Assembly: GCA_947490345.1 (NCBI GenBank)
Contig: CANLGL010000011.1
Span: forward strand, 49,384 to 113,383
Length of the DNA: 64,000 nt
Reading direction: 5' to 3'
Origin: Deltaproteobacteria bacterium
Lineage (GTDB): Bacteria; Myxococcota_A; UBA796; SXON01
A model generated the notes under the pieces. That model saw nothing but the letters and a program-made list of their open reading frames with translations, searched no databases and had not been told where the DNA came from. The first letter of the stretch is position 1, and each line of letters starts with the position of its first letter. This document shows positions 1 to 9,974 of this stretch, one piece after another. Made by a program: the position numbers and the translations under genes.

Positions 1-2
1 TG

Positions 3-908
3 GCTCCCGACTGTGATCTACCGGTGGTCCTCGACGACGTGCTCCTCGACGAGGACACCCAACAACTCGCTCCCCCCGACACCGACATGATGCAGCTCAT
101 GGGCCGGCTCGGCACCGTGCTGATGGCCAACGGGCGGAGCGATCGTTCGATTGGATGGACGGCAGGCCAGACCACGCTGCTCCGCCTCGTCAACGCCAGC
201 AACGCCCGCTACTGGGACTTGCGCCTCGAAGATCACGAGTTCACGGTCGTCGGGAGCGATGGTGGTTTCCTCGCGGAGCCGTACACCGCCGATCACGTTG
301 TGTTGGCTCCCGGCGAGCGCACCATGCTCGTTGTCGAGGCCACCGGCACCCCCGGGGCCACCTACCGCCTGATGAATCGCCGGTTCCAGCTCCACGAAGA
401 AGACGGCGACATGATCGAGTACGACCCCATGGGCGAGGGCGAAAACCCGGTGATGAGTTTTGTCTACGACGACCAAGCGCTCGCGGGGTCGGGCTGGACC
501 CAACCTACGCCCGACGTCCCCAGCTGGACCGGCGCCGTGCCGAACCTCGGCCATCATTGGCTGCTCGAAGAAGACATGATGGGCGGCACCGTCACCATCG
601 ACGGGGCGAGTTTCCCGGACGTGCCCATGGTCGAGGTGATGACCAGCGTTGACACCACCTTCGAAATCGAAAACGCCTCGGAGATGCACCACCCCTTCCA
701 CATCCACGGCAACCGCTTCCAGGTGGTCGACGTCGACGGCGCTCCGCCGGCCCAGGCGCAAGGTTGGAAGGACACCTTCGATATTCCTCCTCGCACCACC
801 GTCACGATTGTCTCAGAACTCGACAATCCGGGCGAGTGGATGTACCACTGTCACATCCTCGAGCACGCCGACGAGGGCATGGCGGGGATGATGATGGTGG
901 GGATGTAG
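3..908 (+). CDS. Multicopper oxidase, C-terminal part (5' truncated by window edge)
   Basis: Frame open from the window edge; type 1/2/3 copper motifs HHPFHIHGNRF and HCHILEHADEGMAGMM. Confidence 0.93.
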   Translation, partial: APDCDLPVVLDDVLLDEDTQQLAPPDTDMMQLMGRLGTVLMANGRSDRSIGWTAGQTTLLRLVNASNARYWDLRLEDHEFTVVGSDGGFLAEPYTADHVVLAPGERTMLVVEATGTPGATYRLMNRRFQLHEEDGDMIEYDPMGEGENPVMSFVYDDQALAGSGWTQPTPDVPSWTGAVPNLGHHWLLEEDMMGGTVTIDGASFPDVPMVEVMTSVDTTFEIENASEMHHPFHIHGNRFQVVDVDGAPPAQAQGWKDTFDIPPRTTVTIVSELDNPGEWMYHCHILEHADEGMAGMMMVGM

Positions 909-2471
909 CTACACCCCCGCATAGACCGGCGCCGGACCCACCCCCACGCTTTCGCCCGCCTCCAACCTAGCGCGAAAAGCAAGGTGGCGCCGCCGCGTCC
1001 ACTCGACCAGCGGATGCCAGGCCGCGGCGGTGCTGCGGGTGCGGATCAACCCTTCCCACAGCGGGTTGCTGCGCTTGTAGAGCGCGCTCATGGCCAGGTA
1101 GGGCAACACGGACCGCGCATCTTCGGGTCGACGCGCCCAGATCGAGGCGGGGCTGGTCAGGCGCTGGTACAACCAGGCGTAGCCACGCTCCAGCTCGGCA
1201 GGCGTCATGTGTTTGGGTTGGAACACGGCGTGAGCGGTGTCGTAGAGCCGCCACTCGCGGGTGAGGATGCGCGCTTCGGCGGCCATCTGTCGGAAGAGCG
1301 GGGTGTTCGGGTAGGGGGTCAGGATGTGGTAGGTGCCCGACTCGATGTGGTTGTCCTCGACCCACTGGGCCAGCGTGGAAAAGACATCTTTGCGATCGTG
1401 GTCAAAACCAAGGACGAAGCTTCCGTTTACCTGGATGCCGTTGTCGTGGAGCAACTTGACGCGCCGGGCGTAGTCTTGGGGGCGAGGCGTGCGTTTGTGG
1501 GCGTCGTCGAGGTTCTCGCCGGTCAAGGACTCGAACCCGATGAAAACACCCGTGCAACCGGCACGCGCCATGTCGCGGACCAGCGATGGGTCGTCGGTGA
1601 CGTCGATGGTCACCGCCGCGGACCAGATCTTCTCCAGCGGGCGGAGCGCCAGACACAGGCGACGGAGGTAGGCCTTGTTGGAGCCGAGGTTGTTGTCGGT
1701 GAACACCGCGTAGGGCGTGTCGTCGGCAGCCCACTCCGCCACGACCTGTTCGGGCTCACGCATCCGGTACGGCATGCGGAGGCCTTCGGTCGAGAGGTAG
1801 CAGAAGCCGCAGCGGTTGTGGCAGCCGCGCGTGGCGTTGATCGAGGTGGTGGTGAGGAAGGCCTTGCGGTCGAGCAGATCACGGCGCGGCGCCGGATGTT
1901 GCCGGTAGTCCCCATCGAAGTCGGCGTGGTACCGCGGTTGGAGCGTCCCCGCCTCGACGTCGGCGAGGATCCGTGGCCACAACGGGACCCCGTCGCCCAG
2001 CGCGAGTGCGTCGGCGTGCGGCGCGCACTCGTCGGGACAGGACAGCACGTGGAGCCCGCCGAGGATCACCTTGGAGCCCAGCTTCCGGTAGGCCCGAGCG
2101 AGAGCGAACGCACGTTCGGCGAAGGTCAGGTGCACCGTGATGCCGACGACCTCCGGCACCGGCGCCCACGGCGGCGGCCCCTGGAGCAGGTTCTCGTCCC
2201 AGTACGCCACGCTCCAGTGGTCGGGGGTGGCGGCGGCCACCGAGGTGAGCGCCAACGAGGGGGTGAGGACATGTTTTCCGAAGGAGGCGTGCGGATCCTT
2301 GGGGTAGAACGGGTTCAACAAGAGCGCGGTCCGCCGCGCGAGGGGCGCGAAGAGCGGCGGGCTCAGCCGCGGCGCGTCGGTCATCGCGGAGGTGGCGCGG
2401 ATCCGGGACGGAGGCGCGAGGAAGGGGGCGTCGGGGTGGAACATCGGGACCTCGATCCCAGCGTTAGCCAC
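909..2471 (-). CDS. B12-binding radical SAM protein
   Basis: CHNRCGFCYLS (CxxxCxxC) motif with N-terminal cobalamin-binding-like domain (ILGGLHVLSCPDE); start may be internal at 2381. Confidence 0.9.
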   Translation of the reverse strand: MANAGIEVPMFHPDAPFLAPPSRIRATSAMTDAPRLSPPLFAPLARRTALLLNPFYPKDPHASFGKHVLTPSLALTSVAAATPDHWSVAYWDENLLQGPPPWAPVPEVVGITVHLTFAERAFALARAYRKLGSKVILGGLHVLSCPDECAPHADALALGDGVPLWPRILADVEAGTLQPRYHADFDGDYRQHPAPRRDLLDRKAFLTTTSINATRGCHNRCGFCYLSTEGLRMPYRMREPEQVVAEWAADDTPYAVFTDNNLGSNKAYLRRLCLALRPLEKIWSAAVTIDVTDDPSLVRDMARAGCTGVFIGFESLTGENLDDAHKRTPRPQDYARRVKLLHDNGIQVNGSFVLGFDHDRKDVFSTLAQWVEDNHIESGTYHILTPYPNTPLFRQMAAEARILTREWRLYDTAHAVFQPKHMTPAELERGYAWLYQRLTSPASIWARRPEDARSVLPYLAMSALYKRSNPLWEGLIRTRSTAAAWHPLVEWTRRRHLAFRARLEAGESVGVGPAPVYAGV

Positions 2472-2532
2472 GGCGGGCGCGGCTTCGGTGCCCGCTCCGT
2501 GCAGGGTTGGTGCAAGGGCGTGGGGCTTTTTC

Positions 2533-5500
2533 CTACTCCCCCAACCCCATGAAGTACCACGCCGCCCCGCTGCTGCTGGCGTACGCCGAGGACGACACCG
2601 CGAAGTCGGCGAAGCCGTCGCCCTCCAGATCGCCGATGCCGATCGCGGCGCGACCGAGGTTGTCCGACGAGGTGGGCGCGGTCACCGTCCACTCGGCGTC
2701 GTCGGCGTCCAGGCTGCCCGAGAAGGGCCCGAGGAACAGGTAGGCCGTTCCGCGCACACTCGCGGAGTAGTCGTAGTAGGGTGCGGTCGCGACCAGATCG
2801 GTCTCCCCGTCGCCGTCGACATCTCCGGGGACCGCGACGGCGTACCCGAAATAAGGGCTCGTCGACGTCGTCGGGCCCCCGATGAGCGCGGTGGCGTCGG
2901 TGTACCAGTCGACGGTCCCTGACGGAAGCGTCGCCCCCCCCGACAGGATCACCACCCCGCCGCGGCGGCCACCGAGCGAGAGGCCGTAGCCGCCGACCAC
3001 GAGGTCGTCGTAGCCGTCGCCATCGAGGTCCCCCGCCGCGTCGATGTCGAAGCCGAAGTAGTAGCCGCGCGACGCGAACGACGAGGTGAAGGTCGCGTCC
3101 GCAGTGCTGGCGAAGGTGCCGCTGGCCGCAAGCGAATCGCTCGCCATGTACACGTTTCCCGCATCGCCGGTGGCGGCGTACGGCGCCCCGACGAACAGCT
3201 CGTGGGCGCCATCCGCGTCGAAGTCCACGAAGGCCAGCCCCTGGCCGAGGGAGTCGTTGCTGGCGGACCCGCGGAGCAGCGCGCCGACCGTGCCGTTGGT
3301 GTAGGCGCCGGCGGGCGACTCCACCCACACGATGGCCCCCACGCCCGTTGACGTCGAGTAGTCGTATTCGGTCCCGCCGACCACCATCTCGAGGTTCCCG
3401 TCGCCGTCGATGTCGCCGCCGAGGACGCTCACCGCGCCGAATTCGTCGTACGTCCCGGTGGCGGTGAAGGTCGCCGTGGCCGCGGACATCGCGGTCAATG
3501 AGGTCATCGGCCCATCGAACAGGTAGGCGCCACTGCCGCCCGCGCTGGTGTCCAGCATCACCAACAGGTCGTCATCGCCGTCGTTGTCGATGTCCCCGGA
3601 CGACAGCCCCTCTGCGGGTTCGGAGCTGCTCGAGCCGCCGAGGAGCTGGTCGAGGTCGGCCAGCGCGGTACCGGTGGCGCTGTCGTTGTAGACATAGATG
3701 CCATTCGTGGAATTACCGGCGCTCCGGTTGTAGGCCCAGTACACCAACAGATCGTCATTTCCGTCGTCATCCATGTCGCCGGCGCCGATGCCGTAGCCCA
3801 GGTAGTAGCCGGTCCGATCGCCGAGGAAGCTGGCGCTGGCCTCGGTCGAGGCATCGACGCCCTCCCATTCGCAGGCGTCCCGATCGCCACTACAGTCGTT
3901 GTCCAGGCCGTCGTTGCACACCTCGGTCTCGCCGGGGTTCATGGTCGCTTCGGCGTCGTCACAGTCTCCGCCTGACGAGACCTGCCCGACGACGGGCTCG
4001 CAGCTGATGGTGGCGGTGCCGGTGCCGTAGCCGTCGCCGTCGCCGTCGGTGTACCAGCTGTTCTCGCCGGTGACGCCGGGGTCGTCATCGTCGCTCAGCC
4101 CGTCGCAATCTTCGTCGATGTCGCCAGCGTCGCAGACCTCGGCCTCGCCGGGGTTGAGGTCGGCGTCGGTGTCGTCGCAGTCGCCGGCTAGTGCGGCGTA
4201 GCCACCGGGGCGGTCACAATCGAGGTCGGTGGTGGTGCTGACGCCGTAGCCGTCGGCGTCGACGTCGCGGTACCACGTCGCGACATCGATGGCGCTATCC
4301 TCGTCGGTGGAGCCGTCGCAGTCGTCGTCCTCGCCGTCGCAATATTCGTCGGCGCCCGGATTGACGCCGGCGTCGCCGTCATCGCAGTCGGTGCTGACCG
4401 GGGCGTAGCCGGCGGGCTGGGTGCAGCCGGAGGTAGTGGGGCGTGCGACCCCGTAGTTGTCCCCGTCGCCGTCGGTGTACCAGGTGGGCGCGTCGACGGC
4501 GGTGTCTTCGTCGACGCTGCCATCGCAGTTCTCATCAGCCCCGCCACACACTTCGTCCGCCGCGGGATTGGTCGTCGCGGCGGCATCGTCGCAATCGCCG
4601 GCGGTGGCGAGGTAGCCGCTGGGGAGCGAACAGGCCCGCGTGCTGACGTCGTCGGAGCCGTACCCGTCGGCGTCGCTGTCGGCGTACCAGGTGGAGGCGT
4701 CTTCAGCGCTGTCTTCGTCTACGACACCGTCGCAGTTGTCATCGTCACCGTCACAATACTCGTAGGCCCACGGATTCTCGTTGGCGTCGGTGTCATCGCA
4801 GTCGCTGTCGTCGGAAAGGTAGCCGGCGGGCGCGCTGCAGGCGGTCATCCCCGACGCGGCATCGCCCCATCCGTCCAGATCAGCGTCGGCATACCAACTC
4901 GTGGCATCGAGGGCTGCCTCCTCGTCCGTCTCGCCATCGCAATTGTTGTCGACGCCGTCGCAGTACTCGACCGCGCCAGGGAACGCGTCGCCATCGACGT
5001 CGTCGCAGTCGCCGCCCACCTCCACAAAGCCGCTGAGGGGATCGCAGGACACGCTACTGGTGTCGTCGTCGCCGTAGCCATCGCCGTCGTCATCCACGAA
5101 GTAGGTGAAGGCGTCTACCGCATCGTCCTCGTCGATCTCTCCGTCGCAGTCGTCGTCGCTGCGATCGCAGTACTCCGGGGCGCCGGGGTAGGTCGTGGCG
5201 TTGGCGTCGTCGCAGTCGTCGGGATCGTCGGCGTAGCCGGCGGGTGCGGAACAGCTCACCAGCACGGACACCGTGGTCCCGGAGCCGTCCCCGTCGGTGT
5301 CGAGGTACCAGGTCAGGGCGTTGGCGGCGTCGTCCTCGTCGATGGACTCGTCGCAGTCGTTGTCGATCCCGTCGCACAGCTCCAACCCGGCCGGGGAGAC
5401 GGCGGGGTCGTCATCGTTGCAGTCGCCGCCGACCTCGATCTTGCCCTCCACAGGGTTGCAGTTACGCTCCTCGGTGGCCGGATCGCCGTAGCCGTCGCCG

Positions 5501-5622
5501 TCGGCGTCGGTGCTCCACGCGGGCGCCCGCGCGGCGCCGGGTTCGTCGACCTCACCGTCGCAGTTGTCGTCGATTTCGTTGCATTCCTCCGGCTCGCCGG
5601 GGTTGATCTCGTTGTCCCGCCC
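2533..5622 (-). CDS. MopE-type metal-binding repeat / FG-GAP repeat protein, apparently lacking its native N-terminus
   Basis: About 9 CDG.D.DCDG.iDED / D.DGDGYGD repeats then FG-GAP blades; ORF extends to 5772 but the first ~50 aa are low-complexity Arg-rich and encoded by a repeat-rich intergenic segment. Confidence 0.75.
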   Translation of the reverse strand, partial: GRDNEINPGEPEECNEIDDNCDGEVDEPGAARAPAWSTDADGDGYGDPATEERNCNPVEGKIEVGGDCNDDDPAVSPAGLELCDGIDNDCDESIDEDDAANALTWYLDTDGDGSGTTVSVLVSCSAPAGYADDPDDCDDANATTYPGAPEYCDRSDDDCDGEIDEDDAVDAFTYFVDDDGDGYGDDDTSSVSCDPLSGFVEVGGDCDDVDGDAFPGAVEYCDGVDNNCDGETDEEAALDATSWYADADLDGWGDAASGMTACSAPAGYLSDDSDCDDTDANENPWAYEYCDGDDDNCDGVVDEDSAEDASTWYADSDADGYGSDDVSTRACSLPSGYLATAGDCDDAAATTNPAADEVCGGADENCDGSVDEDTAVDAPTWYTDGDGDNYGVARPTTSGCTQPAGYAPVSTDCDDGDAGVNPGADEYCDGEDDDCDGSTDEDSAIDVATWYRDVDADGYGVSTTTDLDCDRPGGYAALAGDCDDTDADLNPGEAEVCDAGDIDEDCDGLSDDDDPGVTGENSWYTDGDGDGYGTGTATISCEPVVGQVSSGGDCDDAEATMNPGETEVCNDGLDNDCSGDRDACEWEGVDASTEASASFLGDRTGYYLGYGIGAGDMDDDGNDDLLVYWAYNRSAGNSTNGIYVYNDSATGTALADLDQLLGGSSSSEPAEGLSSGDIDNDGDDDLLVMLDTSAGGSGAYLFDGPMTSLTAMSAATATFTATGTYDEFGAVSVLGGDIDGDGNLEMVVGGTEYDYSTSTGVGAIVWVESPAGAYTNGTVGALLRGSASNDSLGQGLAFVDFDADGAHELFVGAPYAATGDAGNVYMASDSLAASGTFASTADATFTSSFASRGYYFGFDIDAAGDLDGDGYDDLVVGGYGLSLGGRRGGVVILSGGATLPSGTVDWYTDATALIGGPTTSTSPYFGYAVAVPGDVDGDGETDLVATAPYYDYSASVRGTAYLFLGPFSGSLDADDAEWTVTAPTSSDNLGRAAIGIGDLEGDGFADFAVSSSAYASSSGAAWYFMGLGE

Positions 5623-5701
5623 GGCCGCAGAGGGGCGATCGCTTGGGGGAAGAGGCCTGCGGCCCCTTCCCCTACCGCGCCGTTCCCGCCCGGCCGCAGA
5701 G
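5615..5701. repeat. 18-bp direct repeats TCCCGCCCGGCCGCAGAG (5615-5632, 5684-5701) flanking a hairpin repeat unit
   Basis: Exact match read by eye; lies at the N-terminal breakpoint of the MopE gene. Confidence 0.85.
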
Positions 5702-5915
5702 TGGTGGGTCGCGTGTGGGCGGCGGGCCGGGCTACGCCTCATCCACCACCCGGTTGGGCTACCAGCGCCCACGGGCGGCCGCCGCTACGCCTCGCCAGGC
5801 TCTCGCTCCGGGCCCCATGTGGCCCTCCACTCGCTCCCTGCCGCGTCGGGACTGAAACACATCAACGTCGCGACAAACCGCCAACTTGTCATGAATATGT
5901 CAAGCCGTTGGACAT

Positions 5916-5933
5916 AGAGAGAGAGAGAGAGAG
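5916..5933. repeat. (AG)9 dinucleotide microsatellite in leader of gene A1
   Basis: AGAGAGAGAGAGAGAGAG; interrupted in the paralogous leader at 17785-17800. Confidence 0.9.
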
Positions 5934-5956
5934 TACGCAAACGATCGAGGTGTACG

Positions 5957-6358
5957 ATGGTTCGTCGAGGTTTCAGCCCGTTCGCATGTGTGTTCACCCG
6001 CGCCGACATCAGTCCCACCACTGGCATCCGGTTCTTCCCGTGCACGATGGCGCGGCCGACCGCCGACATCAAGTCGGTGCACGCGATGATGGACGCGCTG
6101 AACATCACCGGCGACATGCGGCTGACGTTCGGCTACCTGGAGAGCGACGAACCCGACATCTTCACCGGTGCGCCAACGGTCATCGACGCAAACTTTGCCC
6201 GGACGACGGATGGCTTCAGTGGGACCGCAGGCTACATCGGCGTGACCTTCACCAAAGCCCATGTGGTCTTTGGGGTCATCACGCGGAACAACTCCGGCGA
6301 TCCGGCGAAGATCGAGCTCTGCTGGGTCTCGACGCGCTTCGACACCCGCGCCTGCTGA
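5957..6358 (+). CDS. Module protein A1, 133 aa, unknown family
   Basis: RBS-like GAGG; paralogue at 17830-18231 with identical WVSTRFDTRAC terminus. Confidence 0.8.
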   Translation: MVRRGFSPFACVFTRADISPTTGIRFFPCTMARPTADIKSVHAMMDALNITGDMRLTFGYLESDEPDIFTGAPTVIDANFARTTDGFSGTAGYIGVTFTKAHVVFGVITRNNSGDPAKIELCWVSTRFDTRAC

Positions 6359-6366
6359 GCGGCGGG

Positions 6367-7989
6367 ATGGCCGCCGTCTTCCAGTCGTCGATCGAGCTTG
6401 ACGACGCGTGGGTCGAGGGCGGCCCGGCGTTGGTCGTCGTTCCCGAGACGGCGACGAGCGCGGCCGCGGGCGTGGTCACCACGTCGGATTGCACGGTTGT
6501 GGTGAGTGGGACCAGCTACACCGGCGGCACCGATCCGGGGGGCATGGGGGGCGGTGGCGGGGCCGTTCCATTGCCCGGCCAGCCAACCTATCAGCTATGG
6601 ATGTACGGTGTGGGAGCGGGGAGCGTGGCGGCGGCGGTGTCAGGAACCGGAGTGTCGTCCCAACCGCTGCGGCAGACGGCCAACATCTTGGCGACCTACC
6701 TCCCGGCACCCCTGAAGGCGGGGCAACTGAACATCGCCTACGCCGTGTCCAATACGGTTCGGGATCCCGGCCTCGTCAAGGGCGCGGCCGCGTACGCGTT
6801 CGACCTCAGCTTCAGCTATTATCCCCTTATCAGCACCGCGATCCCGAGCCAGACCGAGCCGCGCTCGTTCGACGGCCACGACGCCAGCATGGCCAACTAC
6901 AAGGACGCCCATGTGTTGGAGTTGAAAAAGGGGCGGGGCTGGCTGATGTTGCTGGCGCGGTACACGGCGATCGATGGGGACTACCTTTTCGGACCGGGTG
7001 CAGCCGAAGGCAAGGGCATCCCCGGCCCGGACAACAGCTCGGCGGCGATTGTCGGTTACTGGTGCAGTGACCCATCGTTCCAGAAGGACATCAAGGGACC
7101 CTATTTTCTGGTGGCCCGGTACCATGACAACTTCGACGGCGTGAACCCGGATCAGGTGCCGTTGTGGATCGGAGTGCCGGCAGCGTGTGAGATCGAGGTC
7201 GACGGCGTGGAGTATCTGTACATCTACTACGCCGCTGAGCTTACGGACTACGCCAACTCGACCGAGTGGGGCCCCGACCGTCGGGGCAACTTCATCCCCG
7301 GCACCCATGTCAAGCGGATCCCCACGGAGCATCTCCCTTGGGGAAATACTTGGGGACGGGCGGTCGCGCTGTACATGGGCTGGTACTACCTCACCTCCAC
7401 GTACGAGCCGAACTGGAACAGCAAGAGCGGCCTACACGAGGTCGCCGGGGAGAAACTCGGCAAGGTGAACATCTGGGTGGCCGAAGGCCGCCCCTGGAAG
7501 GCCGGCGACTCCCCGGCGACCAAAGGCAACCGGCTGATCTGGGACGTGTACGTCAAGCTCAAGGACGTGGATGCCGTGCCGGTAGTCTTCGACGAGAGTG
7601 TGGCCCTTTACTTCGCGGGGAACCTCAATGAGGAGGGGACAGGGACCCAACAGTATGCCTGGGGGATATGGCGGAGTGTGCTCGGGCCGGCCGCCAAGGA
7701 CCGGGTGTACGGAACCGACTTTGTCGTTCGTACGGTGACCGACGCCGACCTCGGCGGCAAGGACGATCTGGTGGCTCGTTCGAACCCTACCAACACCGTG
7801 GCGCACTGGTCCGGCAACTCGCAGATGCGCCTCGATCCCGATCCGGTGCCGCTGCCGTCCGGAGAGTGGCTTGTCTTTGCCGGCTCGGAGCCGGCTGAGG
7901 AGCTCAAGAAATTGGGATACAAATTCCCTCTGGAACGGTTCGCCACGACGCAGGATACCGCTGAGCGCAGCTTCAGCGCAGCATGGTGA
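6367..7989 (+). CDS. Module protein B1, ~540 aa, unknown family, possibly beta-propeller / glycosidase-like
   Basis: Start ATG 6367 after A1; extensive similarity to the interrupted ORFs at 18240-19548; motifs KDAHVLELK, VNIWVAEGR, NRLIWDVYVKLKDVDAVP. Confidence 0.8.
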   Translation: MAAVFQSSIELDDAWVEGGPALVVVPETATSAAAGVVTTSDCTVVVSGTSYTGGTDPGGMGGGGGAVPLPGQPTYQLWMYGVGAGSVAAAVSGTGVSSQPLRQTANILATYLPAPLKAGQLNIAYAVSNTVRDPGLVKGAAAYAFDLSFSYYPLISTAIPSQTEPRSFDGHDASMANYKDAHVLELKKGRGWLMLLARYTAIDGDYLFGPGAAEGKGIPGPDNSSAAIVGYWCSDPSFQKDIKGPYFLVARYHDNFDGVNPDQVPLWIGVPAACEIEVDGVEYLYIYYAAELTDYANSTEWGPDRRGNFIPGTHVKRIPTEHLPWGNTWGRAVALYMGWYYLTSTYEPNWNSKSGLHEVAGEKLGKVNIWVAEGRPWKAGDSPATKGNRLIWDVYVKLKDVDAVPVVFDESVALYFAGNLNEEGTGTQQYAWGIWRSVLGPAAKDRVYGTDFVVRTVTDADLGGKDDLVARSNPTNTVAHWSGNSQMRLDPDPVPLPSGEWLVFAGSEPAEELKKLGYKFPLERFATTQDTAERSFSAAW

Positions 7990-9287
7990 CGACCCTGCTG
8001 CTGGCGGCGTTGGGTTGCGCGGTGGAGGCGCCCGACGATTCCGACGCTCACCCCGCCGACTCAGATACAACCACGCCGACCGACCAGGACGGCGACGGGT
8101 GGTTCACGCCCGAGGACTGCGACGACACCGACCCGAACACCTACCCGGGGGCGTTTGACAGCGCCTATGACGAGGATTCCGACTGCAACGGAAACGGGGG
8201 ACCGCTCGCGTGGGGGTGGTCGTCATACGGGCCCTGGCAGCCGGCCGGCGACGTTGACGGGGATGGCGGCGCGGACATCGTCTACAGCTACCACTACAAG
8301 ACCGACGACAGCGAGTACGTGCTCCTAAGCGGTCAAAGCTGGGCGACCCCCCTGTGCTCGCTCGGCCGCGGCTATGCCGGCACCGGGATCGGCGACCTGG
8401 ACGGCGAAGGCCACGGCGACCTTGTCGCGTATCGTGACGGCGGGCTCGGCGTGTACGATGGCGCCGTGGTCGGCGACCACATCGGGCTGCTCAACCTGCT
8501 GGCGCTGCCGACGATGCGCCAAAGGGCCCTGGGCGAACTGGGGGACATCGACGGCGACGGGGCCATCGAGGTGCAGGTGGGCGACCATGTGTTCACCGCC
8601 GCCCACCTTCTCGATTCAGGGTCCGTGGTCGCCGACTCGCGCTGGTTGTTCCCCGACCTGCCGATTCCCGACATCTTCAATTACTCGTGGAGGTACAACG
8701 ACAGCCTGCTGCGGCCTGGCGACCTCGACGGCGACGGCCTCCTGGAGCTGCGGATCGGCGAGGAGGTGTTCGTCGGTGCGGCCCTGCTGGACGGCGGCAC
8801 CTTCCTGCTGGCTGACGCGGTAAACGTTCCCGGGCTCGGAGGGTTCCTGGGGGACGTCTCCGGCGACGGTCGTGACGACGTGTGGCTCTACGACGGCACC
8901 GCCGCGGGCTCGGTGGAAGTGGCGAGCTTCCCCGCTGTCGTCAGCGCCGAACCGGTGGTATTTGCCGCTATCGTCGGCTCGGCCGTGACGTTCGTGCCCG
9001 CAGCGGCGGGCGACATCGGCGATCCGGACCAGGATGGACACGCCGATCTCGGCACTGGCGTGGGGACTGGCGTCCTCAACGGCTTCGACGGCGAGAGCCG
9101 CCTCTTTCGCGGTGCGCGCCTGGTCGGGAGCCTGGACATCGACGACGCCGACCGCCGGATCGCGTACTACGCAACGCGGTTCGACCACCTCGATTTCTAC
9201 GGCGACGGCGAGGACCAGCCGATTGTCTCCTACGAATACTCCTACGCGGGCGTCATCGGCGGCACCGACGTCTTCCCGACGCCCTGA
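7983..9287 (+). CDS. Module protein C1, MopE/FG-GAP repeat lipoprotein
   Basis: MVTTLLLAALGC lipobox, DQDGDGWFTPEDCDDTDP, several GDxDGDG blades; overlaps B1 stop. Confidence 0.85.
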   Translation: MVTTLLLAALGCAVEAPDDSDAHPADSDTTTPTDQDGDGWFTPEDCDDTDPNTYPGAFDSAYDEDSDCNGNGGPLAWGWSSYGPWQPAGDVDGDGGADIVYSYHYKTDDSEYVLLSGQSWATPLCSLGRGYAGTGIGDLDGEGHGDLVAYRDGGLGVYDGAVVGDHIGLLNLLALPTMRQRALGELGDIDGDGAIEVQVGDHVFTAAHLLDSGSVVADSRWLFPDLPIPDIFNYSWRYNDSLLRPGDLDGDGLLELRIGEEVFVGAALLDGGTFLLADAVNVPGLGGFLGDVSGDGRDDVWLYDGTAAGSVEVASFPAVVSAEPVVFAAIVGSAVTFVPAAAGDIGDPDQDGHADLGTGVGTGVLNGFDGESRLFRGARLVGSLDIDDADRRIAYYATRFDHLDFYGDGEDQPIVSYEYSYAGVIGGTDVFPTP

Positions 9288-9432
9288 GGGCGCTCGCGTC
9301 GACCCGCCTCGCAAAAAACCCCCAGCGATCGGTCAGACTGCGATCAGACACGGGGGCTGACTTCCGGGAAGCGGTGCCGTACATGATGGGGGCGGCAACC
9401 AAACAACCAAGCCGCCGCAACCGGAGCCCCCC

Positions 9433-9966
9433 ATGTTCAGCCTCGCCCTCGCCTCCCTGGTCTCCTTCGCCTCTGTCGCCCTGGCCGAGGAGGCCGCTCC
9501 CGAAACCTTCGGCGACGCTCACCCCTCCTCCGCGCAGAAGTGGGACGGCGTCCGGCACGGCGTCCGCACCGGCTACGTGTTCGTCAACGACGCCGCGGAA
9601 GTCGGCCTCCGGGACCCCAACCTGTTCGCCCTCGGGTACGAGATGGAGTTCGTCGTCGCCGGTGACCGCAAGCTCGACTTCATCGTGGTCAACAACTTCC
9701 TGGTCCTCGGCATCAACCAGGGCGAGTTCATCCCGACCTCCAACGTGCTGGTTGGCCTCTCGATGTACGACTACGTGAAGTTCGGCGTCGGCGCCAACGT
9801 GACGCCCGACTTCAGCGGCAACTCCTGGGTCCACATGGTCGCCGCGGTGGAGGTCGCCCCCACCGTCGGCAAGCTCCAACTGCCCGTCGCCGTGAGCTAC
9901 ATCCCCGACGTCAACGGCCACTTCCGCGTCGGCGCCACGGTCGGCGTGAACTGGCCGCGCAAGTAG
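9433..9966 (+). CDS. Secreted/outer-membrane hypothetical protein
   Basis: Signal peptide MFSLALASLVSFASVALAEEA; beta-rich. Confidence 0.75.
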   Translation: MFSLALASLVSFASVALAEEAAPETFGDAHPSSAQKWDGVRHGVRTGYVFVNDAAEVGLRDPNLFALGYEMEFVVAGDRKLDFIVVNNFLVLGINQGEFIPTSNVLVGLSMYDYVKFGVGANVTPDFSGNSWVHMVAAVEVAPTVGKLQLPVAVSYIPDVNGHFRVGATVGVNWPRK

Positions 9967-9974
9967 GCCGATGG

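Noticed and set aside
984-2552. 522-aa ORF antisense to the radical SAM gene
   Set aside because: Arg/Gly/Val-rich shadow ORF typical of high-GC DNA; the minus strand has clear radical SAM motifs.
2533-5600. Periodic GTCGTCGCAGTC-type repeats as a CRISPR or satellite array
   Set aside because: Periodicity is explained by translated MopE DxDGDGYGD / CDG repeats; unit lengths vary and no spacers exist.
5701-6366. N-terminal extension of B1 in the 762-aa ORF
   Set aside because: It overlaps the conserved A1 gene in another frame and has no counterpart in the second module; ATG 6367 aligns with the paralogue.
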